This document shows, in pieces, positions 35,464-44,300 of a stretch of 64,000 nt of DNA (its first letter is position 1; every line of letters begins with the position of its first letter). The notes beneath the pieces were generated by a model. It was not told the DNA's origin. It saw only the letters and a list, made by a program, of their open reading frames with translations, and ran no database searches. Made by a program: the position numbers and the translations under genes. The DNA comes from Planococcus halocryophilus (GTDB lineage Bacteria > Bacillota > Bacilli > Bacillales_A > Planococcaceae). Location of the stretch: NCBI RefSeq assembly GCF_022489025.1, contig NZ_JAKVTG010000013.1, positions 32,771-96,770 of the forward strand, read 5' to 3'.

Positions 35464-35760
35464 TTACATTTTTACAGTTTCTGCGCTATAAGCGTTTAAG
35501 TCCATTGGTGCAGCCATGAATGTTGGTGCTTTTTGAACAAATGCTTTGAAATGTTCGCTTGTGTTATGCGCTTGAATGGCTTCAGCATCTTTCCACACTT
35601 CGACCATTGTGTAATGTTGTTCTTGATCAGTAGATTTTTTCAAGTCGTAGCTGATGTTGCCTGTTTCTTGACGTGATCCTTCGATGACAGTTTTAGCTGC
35701 TTCTAAAAATGCTTGTTCTTGAGCTGGTTGTACTTGCAAGTTTGCGTGAATAATAATCAT
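35464..35760 (-). CDS. ABM-family protein, first tandem copy
   Basis: A 98-residue ABM protein: MIIIHANLQVQPAQEQAFLE, then TGNISYDLKKSTDQEQHYTM and VEVWKDAEAIQAHNTSEHFK, ending AYSAETVKM. It lies 35 bases after the MarR gene and before a strong terminator, so it should be the last gene of a nitroreductase-marR-ABM operon. That context suggests detoxification of quinones or other electrophiles. It is closer to the broken fourth copy than to copies two and three, so the array holds two subtypes. Confidence 0.8.
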   Translation of the reverse strand: MIIIHANLQVQPAQEQAFLEAAKTVIEGSRQETGNISYDLKKSTDQEQHYTMVEVWKDAEAIQAHNTSEHFKAFVQKAPTFMAAPMDLNAYSAETVKM

Positions 35761-35795
35761 GTGTATCCATCCTCTGTTTTTTATTTGGTCGTGCG

Positions 35796-36224
35796 TTAGT
35801 ACTCGCTTATATTGTGTTGCATGCGGCTTAGCATGTCGGACAGATGCTCAATTTCTTCTGATGTGAAGTCATGAAGCATTTGATTGACAAAGCCCATGTT
35901 TTCTTGCCGGTAGCCGATAATTTTTTCGCGACCTTCAGTGGTTAAGCTGACAAAAATGACGCGGTTGTCGGCTGGACTTCTTTTTCTGGTAACCATACCG
36001 TCTGCCTCGAGTTGTTTCAAGTGGCGGGTAACGGCCGCGCTATCAATATTGACAGCTTTTTGAAGCGTCGATTGGTTGATTTCGTCTGTGTTATAAAGTT
36101 GATAAAGCAATTCATAGCGCGATGCACTAATGCCTGTACAGCGTTCAAATTTCGGGCTGATTTGGTTGGTCAGTCCTTTGAACAATTGTAAGATTTGCTC
36201 TTGCTTTGAAAATGAACATGCCAT
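35796..36224 (-). CDS. MarR-family transcriptional regulator
   Basis: A 142-residue winged-helix protein. QSTLQKAVNIDSAAVTRHLK is the recognition helix region, and KRSPADNRVIFVSLTTEGRE the wing. Two Cys (positions about 3 and 28) could sense oxidants or electrophiles, as in MhqR/OhrR-type regulators. AGGAGG lies seven bases before the ATG at 36224; the TTG just before it is not used. It is in line with the nitroreductase and ABM genes and so probably represses them, perhaps through the palindrome at 36979-37000. Confidence 0.85.
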   Translation of the reverse strand: MACSFSKQEQILQLFKGLTNQISPKFERCTGISASRYELLYQLYNTDEINQSTLQKAVNIDSAAVTRHLKQLEADGMVTRKRSPADNRVIFVSLTTEGREKIIGYRQENMGFVNQMLHDFTSEEIEHLSDMLSRMQHNISEY

Positions 36225-36288
36225 CAATGGACCTCCTCTTTTGTGATAGGGTCAATTGATTGGCTTTTCGCTTTTCATTGACCATCTT

Positions 36289-36936
36289 TTATTTCCATTG
36301 CGTAGTAGTTTCAACAGGCAAACGGTATGACTGGAAGCCATCATTTAATGCTTTCCCGATTGTCAGTAACATAACCGGAACATAACGATCTTTATCTAAG
36401 TCTAACACTTCTGCGATGTTTTCTTTATCATAACCGCCAATTGGGTTCGTGCCATATCCATGAGCACGCGCAACTAGCATTAATTGCATAGACGCAAGAC
36501 CTGTATCCAACATAATAATGTCTTTCATTGTATCGTACGGTGCATTTTCATAAGCCGGTTTGAAATAATCAAGCTGAGCGCGCATTACATCTGCAGGCAT
36601 ATAGCCAAGTTCTACAGCTTTCCCGTAAATTTCTTCTCCGTATTCGATGTTTTTAAGATCCGCAAAAATTGCGATGACTGCAGATGCGCTCATTACTTTT
36701 TCTAAGTTGAATGAAGCAAGCGGTGCGATTTTTTCTTTTCCTTCTTCCGTGTCGATTACGACGAAACGCCAAGGCTGCATGTTAATAGAAGATGGCGCTG
36801 TTGAAGCTTGTTCAATGATTTGGCTCATTTCTTCACGGCTGATTTTCACCGATGGATCGTATTGTTTGATCGAACGACGGTTGTTCATAATGTCGTTAAA
36901 ATCGTTTGTTTTTTGGTAAGTTTTTGTAGCTTGCAT
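36289..36936 (-). CDS. Nitroreductase-family oxidoreductase
   Basis: About 215 residues with the FMN-binding pattern IMNNRRSIKQYDPSVKIS, APSSINMQPWRFVVID, and a C-terminal MLLTIGKAL. It is likely an NAD(P)H-dependent flavoprotein reducing quinones or nitro compounds, like MhqN/YodC of Bacillus. The frame is open to 37041, but that would include the promoter and operator. AAGGAG lies ten bases before the ATG at 36936 and the resulting MQATKTYQKTNDF fits the family. It is the first gene of an operon with marR and the first ABM gene. Confidence 0.87.
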   Translation of the reverse strand: MQATKTYQKTNDFNDIMNNRRSIKQYDPSVKISREEMSQIIEQASTAPSSINMQPWRFVVIDTEEGKEKIAPLASFNLEKVMSASAVIAIFADLKNIEYGEEIYGKAVELGYMPADVMRAQLDYFKPAYENAPYDTMKDIIMLDTGLASMQLMLVARAHGYGTNPIGGYDKENIAEVLDLDKDRYVPVMLLTIGKALNDGFQSYRLPVETTTQWK

Positions 36937-36978
36937 ATGTGTCGTGCTCCTTTTTCTGTTAGGTTTATGTGTTTTGAT

Positions 36979-37000
36979 AATGATTGAGGCATCAATCATT
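36979..37000. promoter_or_regulatory. Candidate MarR operator
   Basis: A perfect inverted repeat AATGATTGA-GGCA-TCAATCATT. It lies just downstream of the -10 box of the nitroreductase promoter, where a bound repressor would block transcription. Related half-sites (TCAATTGATTG) occur at about 36250-36262 before marR. Confidence 0.65.
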
Positions 37001-37012
37001 GACTCCTCATAT

Positions 37013-37041
37013 AATATAAACCCGTTGGTGGAGATTTGCAA
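37013..37041 (-). promoter_or_regulatory. Promoter of the nitroreductase-marR-ABM operon
   Basis: On the minus strand, TTGCAA (37036-37041) and TATATT (37013-37018) are separated by exactly 17 bases, a good vegetative promoter. The operator palindrome begins about 12 bases downstream. Confidence 0.65.
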
Positions 37042-37090
37042 CTATAAAGTTTGGGGGAGTTTTTTTTTTGCGTCCGAAACGCTTACCGTG

Positions 37091-37955
37091 CGTATTTGGA
37101 GGGGAGCGCGCGTATTTTCTCTGGAACGTGCGTAAGTCTCTCGCGACCGCGCGTATTCTCTCAGCATCGCACGTATCATTTGCTACACCGTGCGTATTTT
37201 TCTAGGACCGAGCGTATGCCGCCACTCAGTCTACCTTTAGACTGGTCATGCTTGCCCGCCAAAACCAAAAACATTACATGCCCAGCTTTTCGCGAGCGAA
37301 AAGCACTAAAACCTACTTGCTTCGCTTCAAGAGGAAGTCTTGCGTCCGCAACTCCGTTCGCGCGTATTTTTCCTGGAACGTGCGTAAGTTCCTCGCTACC
37401 GCGCGTATGCCGCCACCCAGCCTACTTCCAAGCCCAATCACACTCTCCCGCCAAAACCAAAAACATTACATGCCCAGCTTTTCGCGAGCGAAAAGCACTA
37501 AAATCTACTTGCTTCGCTTCAAGAGGAAGTTTTGCGTCCGGAACTCCGTTCGCGCGTATTTTTTCCAGAACGTGCGTAACCGTCTCGCCACCACGCGTAT
37601 TCTCCCAGCATCGCGCGTAACACACGCCGCATCGCGCATATTTCTCCTAGACCGCGCACAACACCCGCCCAACTACGCATATCTCGCCACCCAGCCTACT
37701 TCTAAGCCCAATCACACTCTCCCGCCCAAACAAAAGAAACTAGATGTCCCGCTTTTCGCGAGCGAAAAGCACTAAAACCTACTTGCTTCGCTTCAAGAGG
37801 AAGTTTTGCGTCCGGAACTCCGTTCGCGCGTATTTTTCCTGGAACGTGCGTAAGTTCCTCGCTACCGCGCGTATTCTCCCAGCATCGCGCGTAACACTCG
37901 ACGCATCGCGCGTATTTCTCCTGGACCGCGCACAACACCCGCCCTACCGCGCATA
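37091..37955. repeat. Helically phased repeat array D (core GCGTA, 20/21-bp period) in four blocks
   Basis: Cores GCGTA (with CGTC, CATA and CACA variants at block ends) have the C of CGTA at 37091, 37111, 37131, 37152, 37172, 37193, 37213; 37343, 37363, 37383, 37404; 37535, 37555, 37575, 37596, 37616, 37637, 37657, 37678; and 37809, 37829, 37849, 37870, 37890, 37911, 37931, 37952. Blocks 2-4 are preceded by a conserved segment of about 80 bases containing the hairpin CTTTTCGC-GA-GCGAAAAG (37286, 37478, 37752). It lies between divergent genes. The alternating 20/21 spacing breaks any reading frame, so the long ORFs across it are not genes. Confidence 0.93.
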
Positions 37956-38064
37956 TCCTCTCCAAAACACAACCAATCCCCAAAAATTCCGACAACAAGG
38001 GGTGACCCACTCACCTTACTTCGGTACAATAAGAAGAGAAGTACCGATCCAAGGAGGGTTCCCG

Positions 38065-39435
38065 ATGTCGACATTACAAGAGATTGCCCAATCAGACGAT
38101 TACGGGCAGTTTGAGTTGAAAGAAGTTTACCAAGCTGCACAATTATTGCTGCAGGAGTTTCAAAAAACACGCACCGAGCCGGAAAAGTTAAAAGTGATTA
38201 TTGAACACTTAAAAAAACGTCTTGAAGGTCAAGCTGCTTACCCGCTGGCGATTTTACTTGAAAGCAGCAAGCTAGGCGTCGAGCACCAGTTGCAAAAAGA
38301 CTGGAACAGCCCGATGAAGCAGCGCCAGCTCTTTCTTTTTGAAAGCTTATACGCTCAGTTCCGTGGCAAAGTGCCGCCTACTATATGGAACCAAATTTGC
38401 TTGAACTATGCGGAAGCTTTGATTTACGTAGGTCGTTCGCTTGATGGGCTCAACGTTTTGGAACAAATGACTGAAGCGGAAAATGACCCGTCATACGAAC
38501 GTTTAGACGCTGAACGCGGATGGGGATTGTTGTTTTATTCAACGTTTTTACGCAATAAAGAGGCAAAAGGTGAGGCACTTCATTTGTCGCGTGATTTATT
38601 GCGTGACGGGATTGAAAAAATCACCAACGTCAATGGACGCGCGTTGTATGCGGACCGTTTAAAACTGGCTGTTAAAATGCTTGAAGAGATTGGGCCGATT
38701 GATCTGACTGGTAACTACAAGCCAAACTTTTTCGAAGGCCGCGAGCGCGATTACCGCGACTGGTGCGCTAAACATCGCTTGTTGCTCAATGACAACAACG
38801 AAGTCGATCCAGAAGGCACGATGAAAATTGATACGCTAAACTATCGTCATATTGGTTCTGATAAAGAGCACGGCTTATTCCTTGAAACGTTCATGGACAG
38901 CATTGTTTCTGAATTTACTGGGCTTCGTTGGAATCTGTTTGATGCACTCGAACAAGAACCAAGTGCTGAGCGCAATGAAAAACTGAAGATTGTTTACCGA
39001 CAGTCATTTACATTGTTCTCGAAAATCGCTCAGTTTGTTAGCCAGTATTACAAACTCGAAATGACAAATCCACGTGCTGGTATGCAACGCATGTGGTTTG
39101 AAGAAGAAGATCCGAAAAAGCCGCTCAAACCATTTATCAGAGATAGTAAAAATGGGGCGTTGAAAGCATTGTTCTGGCTATCAAAAGAACTTTTTGGCTA
39201 CGAACAGTCTGCTGTTCAAAACGTTGCGACGGTTCGTTCATTGCTAATCCGAGATCAACTCGAACGCAGCTTTGTTCAAGTTATTACGAAAAAAGAAGAA
39301 ATCGCTGAAACTGGCGAACTGCGCAAGCATCAAATGACGCAAGTCGAACTTGAACGCCTTGCACTGACTACTACTTTTAAAGCGCGTAATGCGTTGATGT
39401 ATTTAGGATTTGCGATTGAGTTGGAGAAAAAATAA
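38065..39435 (+). CDS. LA2681-like HEPN-domain protein with degenerate active site
   Basis: 456 residues. AAGGAGG lies seven bases before the ATG at 38065; the open frame further upstream is array D sequence and is excluded. The N-terminal half is helical and TPR-like (NQICLNYAEALIYVGRSLDG). YRDWCAKHRLLLND, NGALKALFWLSKELFG and KARNALMYLGFAIEL match the LA2681-type HEPN family. HEPN RNases use an RxxxxH motif; the corresponding site here reads IRDQLERSF, keeping Arg but replacing His with Arg. It may be a non-catalytic, RNA-binding or scaffold form. HEPN domains are common in RNA-targeting defence and stress systems, but no partner gene is adjacent. Confidence 0.75.
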   Translation: MSTLQEIAQSDDYGQFELKEVYQAAQLLLQEFQKTRTEPEKLKVIIEHLKKRLEGQAAYPLAILLESSKLGVEHQLQKDWNSPMKQRQLFLFESLYAQFRGKVPPTIWNQICLNYAEALIYVGRSLDGLNVLEQMTEAENDPSYERLDAERGWGLLFYSTFLRNKEAKGEALHLSRDLLRDGIEKITNVNGRALYADRLKLAVKMLEEIGPIDLTGNYKPNFFEGRERDYRDWCAKHRLLLNDNNEVDPEGTMKIDTLNYRHIGSDKEHGLFLETFMDSIVSEFTGLRWNLFDALEQEPSAERNEKLKIVYRQSFTLFSKIAQFVSQYYKLEMTNPRAGMQRMWFEEEDPKKPLKPFIRDSKNGALKALFWLSKELFGYEQSAVQNVATVRSLLIRDQLERSFVQVITKKEEIAETGELRKHQMTQVELERLALTTTFKARNALMYLGFAIELEKK

Positions 39436-39437
39436 CA

Positions 39438-39470
39438 AACAGCGACACTCAAAATCTGAGTGTCGCTGTT
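39438..39470. terminator. Bidirectional terminator between HEPN and sortase genes
   Basis: A 14-bp perfect stem AACAGCGACACTCA/TGAGTGTCGCTGTT with loop AAATC, between two convergent genes. Confidence 0.92.
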
Positions 39471-39471
39471 T

Positions 39472-40128
39472 TCATGAGTTCATATCGGTAATATCCACAA
39501 GTGGTGCTTCAATGATATAACGGTCAGGCGCTGCGCCGAGAAAGTTAAACGGATAACAAGTGGTAAGTGTCAGGGTAGCTTTATCTTTTGCAACAATAAC
39601 TGACCGGTCTTTTGCATCTGTAATCCAAGTCCGTTTTATTTTATATTCGTATTGAACGTCTTCAAATTGTACAAACATTGTATCGCCTTCTTTTAAATTG
39701 CCCAGTTCGCGGAATACCGTGTCTCTATGCCCCGCTAAAACAGTATGCTGCTTGCCATCTGGAGGCGTGGTGAAGTTACCGACATGATAGCCGACGCCTT
39801 GTGTTAACGTGTCATCGTCTGTTCCCCAATAAACTGGGTACTTTTTATCCAGAGCAGGAATTAACAACCATCCTATCTCTTCCCCCCGTTCATATTCATC
39901 GTAATTCCGAGGGCTTGGAATTTCCTTTTTCACCAACGAAGGACTAACTTCTTCTTGAACAAGAGCTTCTGTCGAAACAGCAACACTGTCGATTTCATTT
40001 GCTTGTGCTATATCATTTTCATCGATAGTTTCTTGGCCAGAAGACATTTCAGACAGCCATACATAGCCGTTCCAAGCGGCGAAAAGCAATCCCATCAATA
40101 AAAGCAACACACCTACTTTTTTCTTCAC
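39472..40128 (-). CDS. Class D sortase
   Basis: A 218-residue transpeptidase with an N-terminal membrane anchor (VGVLLLLMGLLFAAWNGYVW). The sortase core is intact: IPALDKKYPVYWG, catalytic His in VLAGHRDTVF, Cys in LTLTTCYPFNF, and Arg in GAAPDRYIIEAP. Class D sortases of Bacilli attach LPNTA-like proteins to the cell wall. The start is a GTG with AGGGGTG upstream. It is divergent from a CHRD protein that ends in an MPTTA-type sorting signal, so the two very likely form an enzyme-substrate pair. Confidence 0.9.
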   Translation of the reverse strand: MKKKVGVLLLLMGLLFAAWNGYVWLSEMSSGQETIDENDIAQANEIDSVAVSTEALVQEEVSPSLVKKEIPSPRNYDEYERGEEIGWLLIPALDKKYPVYWGTDDDTLTQGVGYHVGNFTTPPDGKQHTVLAGHRDTVFRELGNLKEGDTMFVQFEDVQYEYKIKRTWITDAKDRSVIVAKDKATLTLTTCYPFNFLGAAPDRYIIEAPLVDITDMNS

Positions 40129-40314
40129 GGTTTCACCCCTAGTACCATACTGGAATAGACTGATTCTATACTTCTACTCCGCATCTATTGACAAATTAAG
40201 GTATTCATTAAGGTGTTTATATTTATTTTTACAGAAAATTCTAATTTTTAAGAATACTTTGTTGTATAATATGTTATCGCCTATTGGCGAAATTTGCAAG
40301 AAGGAGAATGATCT

Positions 40315-40908
40315 ATGAAAAAACGCATGGCTTTACCACTCGTTTCAATTTTGGCCGTTACAGGATTTGCCGGATCGGTCTTTGCTGCTCATGAAGGACA
40401 AGAGTTTATGGCGGAGTTGACACCGGACCAGGAAACAGCAGAGGTCGAAAGTGATGCAACAGGTGATGCAAGTATTATGTTTAGTGAAGATGGCATGTCG
40501 CTCGAATTCACGGTCAATGCTGAAGGATTAACCAATGCACTTGCAGGGCACTTGCACAGTGGCGCTACTGGCGAAAACGGACCTGTTGAAATAGCCTTGT
40601 TCAACAACGAGGAAGCGACAGATTACGATGGCGAAGTAGCATCGGGCACGTTGAGTGAAGCCGACCTTGCCGGAGAAATGTCATGGGAAGATTTCACAAA
40701 AGCGATGGTGGCTGGTGATATCTATGTAAACCTTCATACAGAACAGTATCCTGACGGTGAACTTCGCGGGCAAGTAGAAATGGCCGAAGAAGGCGATGAA
40801 ATGCCAACGACCGCTTCTAACGGACCACTTTACACGATGATTGGTGTGCTGATGGCGTTGATGGGCGGACTATTGCTAGTCGGCAGAAATCAGAAGAAAG
40901 CTGCATAG
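40315..40908 (+). CDS. CHRD-domain surface protein with MPTTAS sorting signal
   Basis: A 197-residue exported protein with a signal peptide ending VFAAHEG. The CHRD domain spans about residues 25-150, with GLTNALAGHLHSGATGENGP and EQYPDGELRGQVEMAE. The C-terminus is a sortase signal: MPTTAS, a hydrophobic helix (TMIGVLMALMGGLLLVG) and RNQKKAA. MPTTA resembles the LPNTA signal of class D sortases with Met in place of Leu. AAGGAG precedes the ATG. It is probably anchored to the wall by the divergent sortase. CHRD binding partners are not established. Confidence 0.9.
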   Translation: MKKRMALPLVSILAVTGFAGSVFAAHEGQEFMAELTPDQETAEVESDATGDASIMFSEDGMSLEFTVNAEGLTNALAGHLHSGATGENGPVEIALFNNEEATDYDGEVASGTLSEADLAGEMSWEDFTKAMVAGDIYVNLHTEQYPDGELRGQVEMAEEGDEMPTTASNGPLYTMIGVLMALMGGLLLVGRNQKKAA

Positions 40909-40918
40909 ACAATTCCCT

Positions 40919-40977
40919 AAAAAAGCTGAACTCCTCTTTGGCTAGTCATACACCAATGATACAAGTTCAGCTTTTTT
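40919..40977 (+). terminator. Terminator of the CHRD protein gene
   Basis: A 14-bp stem AAAAAAGCTGAACT/AGTTCAGCTTTTTT with a long loop of about 30 bases, directly after the stop codon. Confidence 0.8.
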
Positions 40978-41055
40978 ATTGATTTTCAAAACTTTTGATC
41001 ACCACGTAATGAATCTATCTCAACAATCTCTAGCCATTTCAACTATCTTCCTCCG

Positions 41056-41142
41056 CTACAAATACCGACCAAACACCCAAAAAATCACAAATCCAATCGC
41101 CATGAGGGTGAATAAAAGAAGCGGCAGCTTTATTTTTTCCAT
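41056..41142 (-). CDS. Possible 28-residue single-helix membrane peptide
   Basis: The ATG at 41142 opens MEKIKLPLLLFTLMAIGFVI, continuing FWVFGRYL to a stop at 41056. It is a basic N-terminus followed by one uninterrupted membrane helix. The AAAGGG nine bases upstream could serve as the ribosome binding site, and a GGGGGG run directly touches the ATG. It lies in the 390-base gap between the CHRD and amylopullulanase genes. Small one-helix proteins are common in Bacillales, but no function can be assigned and homology was not tested. Confidence 0.45.
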   Translation of the reverse strand: MEKIKLPLLLFTLMAIGFVIFWVFGRYL

Positions 41143-41302
41143 CCCCCCAAACCCTTTCTGCTATGTATACACAATCAAGACAAGGTAGTTTTATCTAATT
41201 ATATACAGGTTGTTCTACATAAATAAACTTCAGTATCAAAAAGCGACTGGCAGAATCACTTGGATTCAGCCAGTCGCCTACTTCAATATGAAAAACGCTT
41301 TC

Positions 41303-44300
41303 TTAACGCTTCTCTTTTTTCTTCTTTTTCTCCTCCACTTTAATGACAATTGTCGTCAGCGGATCAATTTTCAACGTATCTTTTGATAACGTAAAGCCGG
41401 ATGGTTTCGAGACTTTTTTTGCTCCTGCTTCGTCGTTGTCTACGACAATTTCACCGTTCGAGAAATTATAGTCGCCTAATGTAAACGTACGGGCTTTGTT
41501 GTCCGCATTGACGAAGACGTAGTAATTTCCGGTGTTGTCGGTGGATTTATTTTCGTACGCAATGACTAAGTCGGAATCTTTCATTTCTGGGATGTTGAGT
41601 AGAGAAACATTTTTGTCCACTAGCTCTTTTTCTCCTAAGCGGAAAGCATTTGTCGATTTTCTTAACTCGATCAAGCCTTCTGTATAGGTGCGCGTTGTGT
41701 TGTTGACGGCAAAGTCTTTTTTGTTTGTTGCTTTTTGCCAATCAAATTGATTGATGACATCGGAAGAATCATAGGAATCGTGGATAAAATAGCCGAACGA
41801 TTTGCCCGCTTCATCTTTTAATTCGTGGTATTTTTGCTCAGGTACGCCTTCGCCGAACCATTGCTTTGTCCGGCCGTATTCTTGGCCAGCATGGATAAAT
41901 GCGGTTCCTTGAGACGTTAAAACCAGCGAGTTTCCGATGCGAATGCGTTTGTGAATTTCGAGATTGTTTTCCGGGATTGCTGGATCTTTTTTAATCGATT
42001 GCGCAATCACATCATAAAGTGGTAAATTGTCGTGTGCGGCGATGTATTGAACCATATCGCCCGGGTCGTCAGCGGCCGTATTGGATGGTTGGCCTTTAAT
42101 GTTATTGAAAATCGTAGCAACATTGCGTGCCCCACCTGTGATAAATCGCGGTTCGCCTTCAGAGCCAAAACCAGATTTTAGTTCATTTCGCATTTCGTCT
42201 GAAAAGACGCCTACGTCATCTGTTTTGTCCATCCAATCTTGATCAGCGCCCATTCCCGCAAGGTCTGGGTCTGCAAGTTGTCCTGCAAATGTTCGCCATC
42301 CTTCTCCAATAAATAACGCATCTGGATTGATAGCAGCTGCCGCATTATAGGCGTTTTGGATAGACGGATACGTAGCGTCGCCCATCATATCAAATCGCAT
42401 GCCGTCAATTTTGTATTCGTCAAACCAATACTTTACAGAGTCGACCATGAGCTTTTCAGCCATCGTGTGGCTTGTTGCTAAGTTGTTGCCAAATCCGCCA
42501 AGGAAGTTGCCTTTATCGTCTTGATACGCGTAATAATCTGGCACGATGTCGTTCAATAAACTCGTTTGTGCCGTATGCGTATAAACCACATCCAACACCA
42601 CGCCCATGTCTGCGTCATGAATTGCATCGATCAATGCTTTTAGTTCTTTGACGCGTAATTCAGGATCGGTCGCATCTTGTGAATACGCACCATCTGGTGA
42701 GAAGTAATTGTGCGGATCATAGCCCCAGTTGTATTCATTGCCAAGAGCTGAATAGTTTTGCTCTCTTTCACCCATCTTCGTTTCATCGCCAAAATACCAT
42801 GCCATAACTGGCAGCAATTGAACATGGGTAACGCCTAATGATTTAATGTAATCCAATTTATCGATAAACGCAGTGTAAGAGCCCCATCTCGACTTTAATT
42901 TCTTTTCAATAGAAGGATCTGCTGTAAAGTCGCGAATATGCACTTCGTAAATCACGGCATCTTCTCGTTTTTCATAGCCGTCAATTGATGCATGACTGAA
43001 ACCTTTCGGGTCTGTTCCACTCAAATCGACAATCGCGGCTTTCCCTACTTTGTCTCCGTCTGGACCCGCTTCACCTTTTGTATTTACCGTAAACGCCGCC
43101 ATCGATTTGGCGTACGGATCTAATACATTTTTCGTAACGCCGTCATTTGTAACTTCGTATTGATAGTAATACCCTTTTAAATCTTTCACACCTAACTCGC
43201 TTGGTGCAATGTCTTTTGACCAAACACCTTGATCGCCAAATGATAATTCGATACTGCCAAGTAACGTGGTCGCATCTTTTTTATCATAGAAATTCGCCAC
43301 GACTTTGCTTGCTTTTGGTGCCCATAACTTCAATGTCGCGTGCCCTTTTTTATACGTTGCGCCGAGGTCATCGCCGTCATAAGCAAATGCCTTATCCAAC
43401 ATTCTCCATCCAGTAGTAGCTGACACCGTTCTGCCGGCGTACGTAACGGACAGTGGCAATTTGTCTAAATTAAATTGCGCTGTAACTTCGACAGTTTTGT
43501 CTCCTGTAATTTTTGCCGTTTCCACTCCAACAGCTGTGCCATCCGCATCTTGAATCGCTAAACCAGCTACTAATTTTTCAGAAGTTAAGCCATCTGTGCT
43601 GTTAAATCTTAATAGAAGTGTGTTTTCAGAAACAACTTCAGCCGACCCAAGTCCTGATGCGACTTCATCATAAGGAGAAACGTACACCGTATCGTCTCCT
43701 TGTTTGATCCATAAGTGATTGAATTTATCCAACAAGTTGAATGATTTATCGCCTGCATCTTTTTCTTGCGTTTTTTCATTGACCACTAAAAACCCTATTT
43801 CTTTTGCAGCTTCTGTTAACTCGATATCTGCATAGGCGCCGTAACGATCCGTGCCGTCAAAATTGACCGCGCCTGTTGGCCAGTCTTCTGAAGGAGACGC
43901 GACATCGCCCCAGTTCCATATGCCAAAGTCATCGTAATCTGCCTCTCCACGCGTGTAATGAATACGGACTGTATTTGCTGGCAAATCTACCGGTTCGTAC
44001 GTGTACACTTTGTCCGAACCTTGCTTGATCCAAATTTCATTTGCTTGTGGCGAAGAAATCGTAAAGCCTTTGTCTCCGCCGTCTTTGCCCGCGTCACCCG
44101 CGGTAATATCCATGACAAGAAAACCGATATTTTTCGCACCTTTAGCTAATGGCACATCGATATACGCACCGTAACTATCGGTTTTCTCAAACATTGTCGC
44201 CCCTACTGGCCAGTTTGCAGAAGGAGACGCAACATCATTCCACAGCCATGCCCCGTAGTTTTTGTAGACATTGTCTTCGCGCTTATAGTGAATGCGGATA

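Noticed and set aside
37091..37955. Plasmid-type iteron origin or chromosomal oriC
   Set aside because: Spacing is iteron-like, but there is no rep or dnaA gene, no DnaA-box clusters were recognised, and several arrays with different cores occur in one chromosome segment.
37051..38064. Long overlapping open frames on both strands (for example 37051-37620, 37248-37775, 37702-38010) and the upstream extension of the HEPN gene
   Set aside because: They lie wholly in array D, have no ribosome binding sites, repeat Arg/Cys/Pro-rich nonsense, and their frames are broken by the 20/21-bp alternation. The HEPN gene has a clear start at 38065.
38065..39435. Classical HEPN toxin-antitoxin or abortive-infection pair
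   Set aside because: The catalytic His position is Arg and there is no adjacent MNT or other antitoxin gene; the neighbours are a sortase and array D.
41303..41360. C-terminal wall anchor on the amylopullulanase
   Set aside because: The tail is a Lys/Glu-rich stretch with no LPxTG-like motif, hydrophobic helix or SLH domain.
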